A stretch of DNA of 64,000 nt from Helicostylum pulchrum (taxonomy: Eukaryota; Mucoromycota; Mucoromycetes; Mucorales; Mucoraceae): assembly GCA_025677825.1 (NCBI GenBank), contig JAIXMO010000001.1:186001-250000 (forward strand), read 5' to 3'. The notes beneath the pieces are model-generated. The model was not told the origin of the DNA. It worked only from the letters and a program-made list of their open reading frames with translations, and ran no database searches. The position numbers and the translations under genes are program-made. Each line of letters opens with the position of its first letter. Within the stretch, counting starts at the first letter, position 1. Shown here in pieces: positions 1-10,771 of the stretch.

Positions 1-1291
1 ACCCTGATGAGTACATTCGTTTCTACAGTTTAAGAAGTTACGATCGTATTAACCGTAGTAAACTTGAAAACTTGCTTTTGAGAGCTGCTGGTTATTCTAG
101 CAGTACTGAACAACAAATTGAAAATGCTGATGCCGAAGAAGGTGATCGTATTCAAATTGTCCGTAGTGCTGGTGACCCTGACTTTGTTGAGGGTACTGAA
201 GGTGAATTTGGTGTTGAAGAAGAGGTAGAGTACGGTCGTATTGCTGATGAAGATGATGTTGCTCGTTATCGTCAACAGGTTGATGAAGATTCTGAAGAAG
301 GTATTGCTTCTGATTCTATTGCTAAGAATGCTATGTTGGATGGTGATATTGAAAGTGAACCTTGGGTTAATGATACTAAGGAAAGTCGTCCTCGTGATGC
401 TTCTGCCGAAAGAGAAGAAGCCAGTGATTATGTTACTGAAGAACTTTATATTCATGCCAAGCTTTTGATTGCTGATGGTAAAACAAGTTTTTTTGTTGTC
501 ATTGTATAATTATTTTGTACTTACTTTTGTATGTGTATATGTAGATAAAATTGTTATCATGGGTTCTTGTAACTTGAATGATCGTTCTCAAATGGGTGAC
601 CGTGATTCTGAAATTGCTTTATATGTTGAAGACAAGGATACCATTCCTTCCAAGATGGATGGCAAATACGTAAGGTTTTTTTTTTTTTTTTTTTTTGGAT
701 AATAATATACACGTGTAATTAAGTATAAATCTTCTTTATAGTTTGATGCCTCTCGTTTTGCTGCCTCTTTAAGACGTAACTTGTGGAAGGAACATTTAGG
801 TTTGCTTCCTCATACTGAACCTGATGCTGTTACAGATGATATGTTGCCTTTACCTATTCCTCAAATTGATTCATTCGATAACGAAGAAGATCAAATTGTT
901 CAAGATCCTCTTTGTGATGAAACACTTGCTATGTGGAATATGACAGCCAAGACAAATACAGAAGCCTTCCGTGAAGTCTTCCATTGTGTTCCTGACGATA
1001 CAGGTAAAAAAAAAATTTTAAAAAAAGATTAAGGGAGATAATGCTGAGCTAATTTAAATATAATAATTAGTGACCAATTGGGAAGAGTATAAATCATTTT
1101 ATCCTGATCCCAGCGAAATTGAAATCGGTCATGTACATGATCCTGAAATGTCCGTTGATGATATCAGAAACCATTTGGGTAACATTCGTGGTCATTTAGT
1201 CGAGTTCCCTTATCGTTTCTTGGAAGGTGTTGATCTTCAAGGTGAAGCTATTCCTTTCATTGGTGACGATATTCAAGAATTGTACACTTAA
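1..1291 (+). CDS. Phospholipase D, C-terminal part (5' end outside the window)
   Basis: Phospholipase D hydrolyses phosphatidylcholine to phosphatidic acid and choline at membranes. Only the last ~360 residues are visible, in four exons: 1-477, 545-669, 742-1003 and 1071-1291. The second catalytic HKD motif is present as HAKLLIAD, its last Asp codon completed across the first visible intron. It is followed by [19 protein letters not shown], the GSxNxNxRS block of the PLD superfamily. The acidic stretch before the HKD motif is a variable linker. The C-terminus (EFPYRFLEG then a short hydrophobic end) is of the eukaryotic PLD1 type, where the extreme tail contributes to activity. No break is seen. 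PX/PH domains and the first HKD motif would lie upstream of the window, so the exact subtype is inferred. Confidence 0.93.
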
Positions 1292-1758
1292 AATAAAATA
1301 TCTTTTTTCTGCGGTAATTTAAAGGGGGGTTGTTTGTTTCTTTTTTTTTTTATATGACATGATTTTTTTTATAAAGTAGAAATCATCCAATTTTTTTTGA
1401 ATTAGTGAAAAAAAATATATATAAGAGAGAAGAAATATCTTTTTTTCGTTTTCCTTTTTCTCTTCCCTTTTTTTACCCTGTGAAAAACTGTAACTTGTAT
1501 TTCTTTTTCTTTATATTTTTAAAACTGAGTATCATTTATCCCTGTTACTTTTTATTTATGAATCATCCGGGTTAGTACGGAAAATGTACACGCGGAAAAA
1601 CGTTTTGAGGCTTACAAGCAATTACCATTTATAAACATTAAAACCACGTTGAGTGTAATTTTTGAATTTCATATATAATATTTGATTTTTTTCCCCTTTT
1701 GATACAGTACTCTTTTATATCTTTTTTTTTCTTTTTTTTTATCATCATCATCATCATA
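1292..1758. other. Spacer between PLD and the next gene
   Basis: AT-rich 3' flank of the PLD gene and 5' flank of the following small ORF. It holds T-runs and, just before the next start codon, an ATC trinucleotide run. No conserved ORF or RNA gene is seen. Confidence 0.5.
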
Positions 1759-2139
1759 ATGACTCTTCTTGGAAACTTTCAATTCTTCTGCCTCTTTTCT
1801 TCCACATCCAAGCCTGATCGTATTCGTAAAAGTATTGGTCCTATCTCTACAGTTATAAAACGTCAACCATTCTCTAGTACTAGTCAACGTACACTTCCTA
1901 AATCATCAGGATACTATCAATATAAACAAGATGCGAGTGCTGGAGCCAATAAAGGCCCTGAGGTCGTAACTGAAAACTCTATTCTTAGCAATTTCCCAAG
2001 ACCTAATTTGATGCCAACTCTCAACTTTTCTCTGTTTGGTTATCAATCACCAACTGAAGGTGGTAACGACAGAAGAGCTAATACAACAACTTGTAATAAC
2101 TGTACTGGTCCTCACTCTACTGACTTTTGTCCTTGTTAA
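1759..2139 (+). CDS. Small hypothetical protein with a zinc-knuckle-like C-terminus
   Basis: Intronless ORF of 126 residues, taken from the ATG that follows the (ATC)n run; the longer in-frame extension upstream is only Phe/Ile homopolymer and is untranslated leader. The body is Ser/Thr/Lys-rich without a recognised domain. The last 15 residues are CNNCTGPHSTDFCPC, a CX2CX3HX4C arrangement one residue short of the classical CCHC zinc knuckle (CX2CX4HX4C). That would fit single-stranded nucleic acid binding or a structural zinc site, but this is inference. A long A-run lies in the 3' flank. No homologue is recognised, and the gene could be lineage-specific. Confidence 0.5.
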   Translation: MTLLGNFQFFCLFSSTSKPDRIRKSIGPISTVIKRQPFSSTSQRTLPKSSGYYQYKQDASAGANKGPEVVTENSILSNFPRPNLMPTLNFSLFGYQSPTEGGNDRRANTTTCNNCTGPHSTDFCPC

Positions 2140-2731
2140 ATAATTCTATACACACATTCATACAATTGCAGCAGCAGCAGCGGCAGTAAGAAAAAATACA
2201 AAGGAAAACCAGCAACTAACAACAACAACAAAAAAACAAAACAAAAAAAAAAAAAAAAAAAAAAAGAAAAAGAATCACATATAGAGTGCAAATTTCCATT
2301 TTATATCTTTTTTTGTAAATAATTTGCATCCCCCTTTTACCGACTATTCTCATATACAATCTATTCATACCTTCTTTTTCCTTTTTTTTTTTTTTTTTTT
2401 TTGTTCAACAATTTGGCTCATATATATTACTCTTTCATTAGCCTTATAACTATTTATTATCAATTCGCTCTCTTATACATATTTACTTAATAAAAAAACT
2501 CATGCTCTTTCCAATTATACTATTTTATTTACCAAATTTGTCACACTTTGATTTATAAACTTATCATAGGGCTTCTTCTCTGATACAAAATAGAAATGTA
2601 TACTATTTATATACACTCCAAACAGTTACTCAAAAACTCCTAAAACAATTGATTCTTTATATGTGAAGATCAGACCTTTTTTTTAATAAAGTGTGAAAAT
2701 TCCCCTGTGTACCTTTTTTTTTCTCTTTCCC

Positions 2732-2762
<31 letters not shown>

Positions 2763-2818
2763 TACTTTTTACTTTTTACTTTCTTTTCTTTTACAATCTC
2801 TCCATTCATTTTTCTCTT
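2140..2818. other. Spacer with CAG/CAA repeats and poly(A)/poly(T)
   Basis: Contains a short CAG run near 2170, CAA-rich sequence, an A-run near 2245-2265 and T-runs near 2385 and 2735, the latter followed by a TTTTTAC repeat just before the next gene. No gene is seen. Confidence 0.5.
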
Positions 2819-4186
2819 ATGCTTCAAGAAAAATATATTGGCTTAACTTTGGCCATGAGCTCCAGTGTATTTATTGGACTTTCCTTTATTATAACGAAAA
2901 AAGGTCTTATAAACTCAAATAAAAGACACGGTAAAATAAGGAGCCTTCTGTTTTTTTTGTGTTTTTTTTTAATTAATATATGATATAGGTACATCTGCAG
3001 CTGACGGCAAACATAATTATTTAAAAAATTGGACTTGGTGGGCAGGCATGGTAACAAGTAAAGTTGTATATTAGAATAATACACACAATCTATATCTAGA
3101 GTTTCTAAACATATTTTTTTTTTTTTTATCAGTGGCCGTTGGAGAAGTATTAAACTTTTCAGCATATTCATTTGCTCCTCCTATTTTAGTTACACCACTT
3201 GGTGCGCTCAGCGTGATACTAGGGTAAAAAGAGTTATATTACGCCAAATTCAATCCACTCATATACAGTATATATAGGGCTATATTTGCTTCTATTTTCT
3301 TAAAAGAAAAGTTGGGTCCAATTGGTAAGATTGGTTGTTTATTATCAGTGGTAGGCGCTTTGATTATTGTGTTACATGCACCCGAGGACAAGGAAGTTAC
3401 TTCAATTGACGAATTATTATTTTATGCCTTAAGGCCAGGTAAAAAATATATATAAAGGGGAAAAGAGTACATTTATTGATTATTATTTATTTTTTTAAAA
3501 AAAAAGGGTTTATGAGTTACTGTGCTATTGTGATTATTGTTAGTATTTTCATGATTTACAAGGTTGTACCAAAGTACGGTAAAAAGAATCCATTCATTTA
3601 CGTTTCTATTTGTTCACTTGTGGGATCAGTATCGGTCATGTCGATTAAAGCATTTGGTATTGCTTTAAAACTTACGTTTGCCGGAAACAACCAATTTACG
3701 CATCCTTCTACTTATGCGTTTGGTATCGTTGTGGTTGTATGTATTGTTACTCAAATGAATTACTTTAATAAGGCCTTGGAACAATTCTCTACCAATGTGT
3801 AAAGTATATAATATACGCGTGGGATAATTAAGAAAATCATGTGCTAAAAACCATTTTATAGTGTCAATCCAATTTATTTCGTATGTTTCACAACTGCTAC
3901 AATTGCAGCTTCAGCTATTTTATTTCAAGGCTTTAATACGGATAATCCAGTCAACGTAGTTTCACTTATTTGTGGATTTATCATTATTTTTGCTGGTGTA
4001 TATTTATTGGATTCAATTGCTCGTGGTGCTGGCGCTACCGAGTCCGATAATAGATATAAAAGTGAAGAAGATGAAGGATTATTGATGAGCGAAACTTCTT
4101 TATTAGAGAATGAAGAGTCGTTAGGTTTAACAGAATTAGAGGATTCGGATGATGAACATCTGTTAAAGCATAATGATAGAGTGTAA
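2819..4186 (+). CDS. NIPA-family magnesium transporter
   Basis: Multi-pass membrane protein of 349 residues, in six exons: 2819-2930, 2989-3057, 3133-3223, 3278-3438, 3507-3798 and 3862-4186. NIPA proteins are Mg2+ transporters of endosomal and plasma membranes, with about nine helices and a drug/metabolite-transporter fold. Family blocks are clear: the first helix ends in [15 protein letters not shown] precedes the second helix; [19 protein letters not shown] is the hallmark segment; and ASAILFQGF lies in the eighth helix. The donor of intron 2 was placed at 3058, not at the nearer GT at 3051, because only that choice gives the expected WWAGMVTMAVGEV junction. The tail is acidic and hydrophilic (SEEDEG, LEDSDDE), probably cytosolic. 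The start is the only ATG ahead of the first helix. Confidence 0.93.
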
Positions 4187-5190
4187 ATTTGATCTCTCTC
4201 TCTTTCTTTCTCTCTTTTTTCGTGTTTATAATTTATACATATATATCCCTTTACCCCCTTCCTTTTTTCTTTTTATATAAATACTTGCCACGATCTGTGT
4301 GGAACAAGTACTTTTTTTTTTCTAATTCATTTTTCCAAATTAATAATTGGATTGGGTAACATTCTAATGTTCTTGGCTTTTTAGAATATTCTGTACGCCC
4401 GTATAACTCTGAACTTGGATTCTGTAACAGGGTTTTAAAATCGTATCGAGAGTAACATGTGACACAATTAAATTGATACAACCATTTTTAGTTAGTAAGA
4501 AAAAAAAATCACTGGTCTTTTATTTTTCGCCATTGTGTAAATATATTTCAAAGTAGGTGCCATTTCCCATCATGTCTGTTTATGTTCTCTTCATAATATG
4601 TGTATATCATTAAACGTACACTATTGCTGTATAAGCATCTATAGAATGTATCAAGTTATTCCATGTCTTATTGTGACACTACTACGCTGGATCAAAAATG
4701 AAAAAAAAACTAACAGCGATAAAAATAAAAAAATTTTGTACTCATGAATAAAAAAAAGCGTACGAATAGATTAAAAGAGAAGATATTTGAAGGCCATGAC
4801 ACTTTTTGTTATGTGAAGCCGTAAGCTCTTACAATCGATCTTTAATGATTCTGGAACTCTTACTTAATCCCCCTAATAAATAAAAAATCGATCCAATTGG
4901 ATCAACTCATCTTACACCAAAAAAATGTATTTTTTTATATTCAGAGTACCTATCGATTGAGAAGGAGAGGGAAAGAAAATGTGCGTTGTTCACAGCTTCC
5001 CCCCTTCTTTTTATGTACATGTGGGTGATGTGATTTTTCATTTCGACAGAAGCAGTACATGCAGGAAACCCTTATGTAAGTAATTTATATGTATTTTTAT
5101 TTTTTTTATTCAAGTGTGTGTGGGAGATTCATTTATCAATTGCAAGCAAAAAAAAAAAAAAAAAAAAAAAAGAGGAATAAAGAATTTTTT
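4187..5190. other. Spacer between convergent genes
   Basis: About 1 kb of AT-rich sequence downstream of both the transporter (+) and the Cys-tailed gene (-). A 76-codon reading frame on the minus strand (4251-4481) has no recognisable domain or splice partner and is not called. An A-run sits near 5151-5171. Confidence 0.45.
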
Positions 5191-5616
5191 TTAGCAAGTA
5201 CATTTTTTTGAGCATTCACAACCGACTCCAGAACCACGACCTTTTTTTTTTTATATATATACAAAAGAAATGCGTTAGAAGAAAAAAAAAAATACTCTCA
5301 CACTAAAAAGAGAAAACTTACAACTGCATCCAGAGTTATGAGAAAAAAAGACACGCGATTGGTCATCGTATACGGGAGACCCAACGTTATGAGTTTTGTT
5401 GTCTTGATTAGAGGTTTGAACTACTGATCCGGTAGAGGTATAATAAGTAGGAGAGATGCCAGTGTCGGTACATGTTGTGCTGTGTCGACGTAATTGTTGT
5501 CCTTCACTGTTTGTAACAATCGAACTTAACATGGTATGGCCGTCTGGTGTTGTAGCTGCTATAATATGTGTAGCCTTTGTAGGGATATCGATTGCAGATG
5601 TTTGATTATTATTCAT
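5191..5616 (-). CDS. Metallothionein-like Cys-tailed protein
   Basis: Two exons (5322-5616 and 5191-5240) encode 114 residues from the ATG at 5616. The first ~93 residues are Ser/Thr/Asn-rich with no known domain. The second exon adds only 16 residues and builds the C-terminal tail GCSCRGSGVGCECSKKCTC. Its spacing, CXCX6CXCX3CXC, resembles the CXC clusters of fungal copper metallothioneins. Only with the splice T|GT across 5321-5241 does the Cys pattern continue; reading through gives a Phe-rich nonsense tail. The 3' splice site follows an A-run rather than a pyrimidine tract. Likely role: cytosolic Cu/Zn/Cd binding through thiolates (inferred). The N-terminal extension is unusual, since classical fungal metallothioneins are 25-60 residues and almost entirely Cys-rich. 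No metal-response element was identified upstream. Confidence 0.65.
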
Positions 5617-6291
5617 TTTGTATTTAAAAAGAAAGGGTGCAGAATACAACAAAAAAGCAAAAAATCGGGTTTTTTATGCATTTTTTTTGTGTGTGAAACG
5701 AACTTTAAAAATTTAGGCGTTGGTAACTGGTAAGGTTTCCGATAGAAAAATGGCTCTTTCGTGCGTCTAAATAGGGTATGGTACGTACTTAGTTTTGGAT
5801 TAAAAAGAATGAGAATAGACTGTGTATACATTACTAGAAACAATTTCTTACATAATCGTTTTATCAGGATCAATTCAAGTATTGTTAGTTTAAAAATATA
5901 AAGCGCAATCTTATGTTCAGTAAACAAAATAAAATAAAAAGGTTCCCACACCATGATGTTTATTATCGACATGCGAAAATTAACTATTGGACAAGAGAAA
6001 ATTCGGACTTTTTGTTAAATTCATGCAACTTTTTTTTTCAAGAGGGATTGACGTATTTTATTTGCTAGTAAGATCTCCCATTTAGAAGATATATTTTTAC
6101 CTTGTGTTTATCACGAACCGTTAGAGCAAGTAGTGAAACTGTATCGAATAAGGCAGTACAATCAAATGACCTTATCTAATAATAAAAACACACACACACA
6201 CACACTCTATCAAAAAAAAAATCCAATCAATATCTTATCTGTTTTAGCGTAATAAAAAATAGTTAATATAAAATAAAATATATCTCCTACG

Positions 6292-6326
<35 letters not shown>

Positions 6327-6947
6327 CGGGAGAAGATCTTCCGATATCGAGATCACCGAGGTTTTTAACTCCTTTTTTTTTTGACAGGAAAGTGAGGGGG
6401 GAAAGAAAATGTTTATCTTATCAATGCACTTGTGAAACTATGACGAAGGGAACTTTACAGTCAAACACATGTTCATAGAGACGTTCTATCTTCGACTTTG
6501 GTTTATTATCTGTAAATAGAAAAGGTCGAATCTCATCTTTAGACTTACCAATTATATAGAACGCATTGTAAAAAGCTTAAAACATCAAGGATGATTGGTG
6601 ATATTCAACTACCAAAAAATACGATTTTTTTTTTTACTGCTACCTCCTTTTCTATCGACTTCGATTGATGAATACACTATTTCGGTGGTGAGATTTTCAT
6701 GGTATTTGAATACAGCAATATTGTCATACATGATATTTGCGACAGTCAAGATATGTATCATTGGAGACTTCCCGATGGTAAAAATTAAGTTTTTTATTAT
6801 GCTTATATGTTACTTTTTCATTGTATAAATGTTATAACTATTACGTGTAAAAGCGTCATATATTTACACTTTACAAATATAATTTCAAAATTATTATATA
6901 AGAAGTTTTATTATTAACGTCGTCTGTATCATCATTCGTACCATCAT
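5617..6947. other. Gene-poor spacer
   Basis: Long AT-rich flank upstream of the Cys-tailed gene. It contains a short CA microsatellite near 6188-6205 and a T-run of about 30 nt near 6293-6322. Short ORFs on both strands lack any recognisable similarity. No RNA gene is seen. Confidence 0.45.
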
Positions 6948-7475
6948 ACATCTTTTGCCAAAATGATGTCGCAAGAAAAAAAACTAAAGTGTCGCACTTT
7001 GAAAAAAAACAGTGTCGTATGTTTTTAGAAAAGAGTGTCGCACAATTCTGGATAGGTTGGATAGGTTGGATATATCCAACCTATCCAACCTTCGTTAAAA
7101 TTTAACTATATTGCTTCCTGCCATTTTAGAAAACAAAAACAAAAAAAGAGCAAAACACGGATAATTTTATATTTTCCGTTTATTACGGGTCCCACCCCTC
7201 CGCGATATTTTTTTTTTGTTTTTATTCTGTATTATATGTGTGTATAAATATAAAAAATAATAATTATTAAACGAGGGCAAAGGGGAAAGGGCTTTTTTAT
7301 GTTAAGAACTGAGGCTTTACGCTGTTTAAAGTTGGATAGGTTGGATATATCCAGCCTATCCAACCAATCCAACCTAACCTATCCAGAATTGTGCGACACT
7401 CTTTTCGACACTGTTTTTTGTCAAAGTGCGACACTTTAATTTTTTTTCTTGCGACATCATTTTGGCAAAAGGTGT
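6948..7475. mobile_element. Non-autonomous foldback / MITE-like element
   Basis: The two ends are long inverted repeats of roughly 140 bp. The left end begins ACATCTTTTGCCAAAATG and the right end is its complement ending CATTTTGGCAAAAGGTGT. Both arms share the blocks GTGTCGCAC, AAGTGTCGCAC and tandem copies of GGATAGGTTGG that are themselves partly palindromic (GGATATATCC). The arms differ by small indels, so the element is not brand-new. The ~240-bp centre is non-coding. No exact target-site duplication could be fixed, so the superfamily is unknown. A reading frame across the right arm (7297-7545) is an artefact of the repeat. Confidence 0.75.
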
Positions 7476-7914
7476 ATCTATCCTCACTTATTTTGGGCTT
7501 AAATTTTATAACTGTCTTTTTAGTTAAAAAAGGCAACTCTGACACCCTTACAGATGAGAGAAAAAAGTAACTTAAGGTATCGTTTTATTTTTAAAAATTT
7601 TTTACTAGAAATCTCCCTTCACCAAATTTTTATATACGGAACCGCTAAATTGATTGACAGTTTAACAAAATCGCCGTTTTTTATACATATCCACCTGTCT
7701 GATCGGCAAATGTAAAATTCAACTTCGCTTTTATCGCAACGACAAGAAAAAATAATTTCAATACATAAATAAATCTGTTTCACTGATATTTGCTTTTGCG
7801 CGTTACATATCACTACCACCGGCTTGTTAGACCGATACACCTTATTCAGATATTGAATAAGTTACTTCGAACTATCTAGTAAAGTTGTTTCATATAATAA
7901 AAAAAATTTCTTCA
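7476..7914. other. Spacer with possible minus-strand coding relic
   Basis: An open minus-strand frame at 7619-7840 contains stretches of plausible protein (RSNKPVVVICNAQKQ) next to the relic described at 7915-8085, but no valid junction joins them. Nothing else is seen. Confidence 0.3.
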
Positions 7915-8085
7915 TCACTTACGGATGTCTTCTTCAAAAATTATACTTGTTTGTAACATTGGTTTCTTGGGATTACCAGCGTTACAGGCCTCCAAAGCAG
8001 GAGGTTTCTTTTGTCCTTTTTCCATTTTTTCAGCGCTATCTTTTGCAAACTTTTTGTTGAAAAATACAAACAGTGCGATTTCGAG
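7915..8085 (-). pseudogene. Coding relic of unknown family
   Basis: A minus-strand open stretch of 56 residues reads like a real protein: KDSAEKMEKGQKKPPALEA, then CNAGNPKKPMLQTSIIFEED. It has no start codon in a sensible place and is closed upstream by an in-frame stop at 8086-8088. Its 3' end coincides with a good donor (CC|GTAAGT), so it may once have been an internal exon. No second exon could be linked. Most likely a fragment of a decayed repeat-borne or duplicated gene; family not recognised. Confidence 0.35.
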
Positions 8086-8680
8086 TTATCGCCTTTTTTT
8101 TAAAAAAGAAAGATAAAAGTTTGATCTAGGCCGGCATTGACCGTAACTTTACTAGTTTCAGAGTGAAAGAATCCATCTCTTTCCTCAAATTACCACCCTT
8201 TACAATATTACGTCCATAGCCCTTTCATTGTTGTTTGACTATACCAAGAGTAATACGAGCAATGTTTCTTCTGATTTCATACTAGCGAGTTTTGAAAAGG
8301 TTGGTCCATGTAGTTCTTATGTTATTAACTTTTCGATAATTTATTTTTATTGAGTAAAATGCCGAAGAATCTTTGTTTATTGTATATTTGCCCGTATTAG
8401 CTTGTTTCTTCCAGTATACCTAGGGATGGTGCTCATGGTACTGGTACTACGCTCATTTGCTCTAGAACTATAAGGTCCGTATACATCGCTCAGGAAGAAA
8501 TTTCAGTCAATTTGTTTACCATATTACAGAGAAGCCAAAGTATTGTAGCATATGTCTCTTTACCAGGCGACTTCCGTACATTTAACTGATTATTTCATGA
8601 CCATCATTTTGAAGTTTTTGCAGCCTAGCTTGGTGGGTAGGGCTTAAATATACTATCTCCCTTGCTACTTTGACTATAGT

Positions 8681-8716
8681 TTGTTCAGGTTTGTTCAAGT
8701 TTCTTCATGTTTGTTC
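8681..8716. repeat. 10-bp tandem repeat
   Basis: About three and a half copies of a 10-bp unit of the form TTGTTCAGGT, with substitutions (TTGTTCAAGT, TTCTTCATGT). It is in non-coding sequence. Confidence 0.7.
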
Positions 8717-8865
8717 GTTCAGGTTCGTGTGCTGCGCCAACAGTTGCTTTTTTTTTTAAAAAAAAAAAGCATGAATTTCAAATTTATCACTCTTGTTGAT
8801 TAGTATAACTTAACTCGATGCTTACCATCAAGAGAGCCAAAAAGAACAGAACAAATATGGAAGAT

Positions 8866-9156
8866 TCAAGATTGTATAAGGTTTAACCAAGCGACACCAC
8901 ACCCAGTAGAAAATGATTTTAATGTTTTATCGTCATATAAGTCGGTAATTACGTGCGTTTCAGATAAAAATTGTTTCATGATCATTTCTTTTTGTTCGTA
9001 GTTGTCGATGTTTACAGGCTTTTTAGAAAGATACAAGCGCCAGGTTTTCGCACCAGATTTTTTTTTTGTGGTCACCATGTTTTTCTTTTTGTGGGCACCA
9101 GGTTTTCTTTGGTGAGCACCAGATACTTCCTTTAAAATTAGCAAATACATTGTCAA
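8866..9156 (-). pseudogene. Possible coding relic, unknown family
   Basis: Minus-strand frame of 96 codons whose second half (from GAKTWRLYLSKKPVNIDNYE to the end) has amino-acid-like composition; the first half is a low-complexity Lys-rich stretch built on a short GGTGCCCAC-like repeat. No start context, no splice partner and no known domain. Recorded as doubtful. Confidence 0.2.
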
Positions 9157-9300
9157 CTTACAAGTTCAAAAAAGAGGCACAGGATATTACTTACCACGTA
9201 GTTGTTCTTGCGTTCTTGTTTTATATATCTTGTTCATTTATATACTTACATTGGCGATACCGTCGACCTAAATGTTGCAACATCCATCTTGTGCGAGAGG

Positions 9301-9370
9301 ACTTGCGTAGGAAATCTTGTGTAGGAAGCCTTGTGTAGGAAGTCTTGTGTAGGAGGCCTTGTACAAGAGG
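9301..9370. repeat. 14-bp tandem repeat, five units
   Basis: Five consecutive 14-bp units, consensus YCTTGTGTAGGAAG, with one or two changes in the outer units and the last unit changing to CCTTGTACAAGAGG. It is a non-coding minisatellite. Confidence 0.8.
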
Positions 9371-10771
9371 AAATTCAAGCTTGGTCTTTTTGAAAGAAAG
9401 GTAAAGAAAAAAGCGACTTTTTTTTTTTATATCCAAATTGTTTACATCATTTTTTTTTACATGTTTTATTTCATAAGTAGTATGTCTCTTCTTTTTATAA
9501 TGGAAGTATCCTCGTCTTACGGAAGATTGGAATCACCTATTACTACATTTAATTTCTGTGTACTGGAGGGAGTACACTCGAGTAGGGTAGCGTATCATAC
9601 TTTTTAAGAGTGAGTGTTGGTCTGGAATCCACTAGAAAGGATACCTTGGTATTTTAATTTCGACTGGTTCAATTCACCAAAACATGATTAAAAAAAACTG
9701 CATGATTGTTTTTTCTTTTGACAAAACCCAGAATAGAATGGTCAGAACATCTACTACTGAGATTTATGTACAAGTATTTGGCTTACAGGAACACTTAAGT
9801 CTCTTGTTCACGGTGGATATATACTTACTGGAGATTTAACCTTTTGGTATTTATAATTTAGAAAGGGTAAACTACAATATAACATGAAATAAATTTCGTC
9901 ATTATTCATACTCTTTTGGTCACTTTCTAATAAACTTTAAAAAAGCAAGAAATCATTATTTCATACTTTAACTATTAAAGATAGTTACAATGTTGGTCTG
10001 GAACCATCAAGTAATATATTTTTTTTGGAAAGGAACATTCCCAAAACCTAAATTTCACTTATCTCTATTATACCATACTTTCCGCAATACGGAAAAAAAA
10101 ATTGCAAGGAATACATTTTCAACCGTACCTCCTTTATCTTCGAAAAAAAAAAAAATACTAGTGCTCATAGTTATGAATTGATAGGGACTTTCACTGACGA
10201 AAAGTAAACCTTTTAATTTGACATCTCATACGCATTTCTTTGCTTTAGAAGCATCAAAATTGATGCTTTGGACATAGACAAAAAAGGGGAATTCAAAAAC
10301 AAAGCGTTTTAATTGAAAACAACGGGCTAATATAAATACAAATGAGTACCCTCTAACTCTCGCAAAGCAATTTTTTTTATCACTGAAATTTCCTTATGAA
10401 AAGAAGTCCGTTTTACTTTTGTCATTCCATTTAAGGAGAGGTTGAACATTAAAAATTGACCTTATCTATAAGTAAGAGGTATTGTTCCTAGATTTAAGAT
10501 ATACTATGCGCTTTCAAATGTTCAAAAAATTATGAGAAATAAAAAAGATATTTCCTACGGCTTATTTTAATATTTTCGGCCACTTATGTGAGTGCTTGTG
10601 GTCAAGCTACTTAACATACCTATTACATACGTCGTGCTTTTTAAACCATAGTTTTAACAACCAGCCATATGCTGCTATTTAACTTTTTCCCGTAAAAATC
10701 AAACTTTATTTATGATTCTTTGTTCAGATAAAAAGAGAACTCTAGTAAAATTTGGCTGGGATGGATTTAAG
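9371..10771. other. Gene-poor spacer
   Basis: AT-rich, with several short ORFs of low-complexity composition. No recognised gene, RNA or repeat structure is seen. Confidence 0.4.

Noticed and set aside
30..455. Minus-strand frame of 141 codons opposite the first PLD exon
   Set aside because: It is the complement of a strongly coding exon; composition is Ile/Phe/Thr-rich and no motif is present.
4251..4481. Minus-strand 76-codon frame
   Set aside because: Lys/Tyr-rich ends come from homopolymers, and there is no domain, no splice partner and no clear start context.
5613..5972. Minus-strand frame of 119 codons upstream of the Cys-tailed gene
   Set aside because: It crosses the start codon of the supported gene in another frame and has leader-like low-complexity composition.
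7297..7545. Minus-strand frame over the right arm of the foldback element
   Set aside because: Its GWIGWIGWIYPTYPT run is only the translated GGTTGG repeat of the inverted arm.
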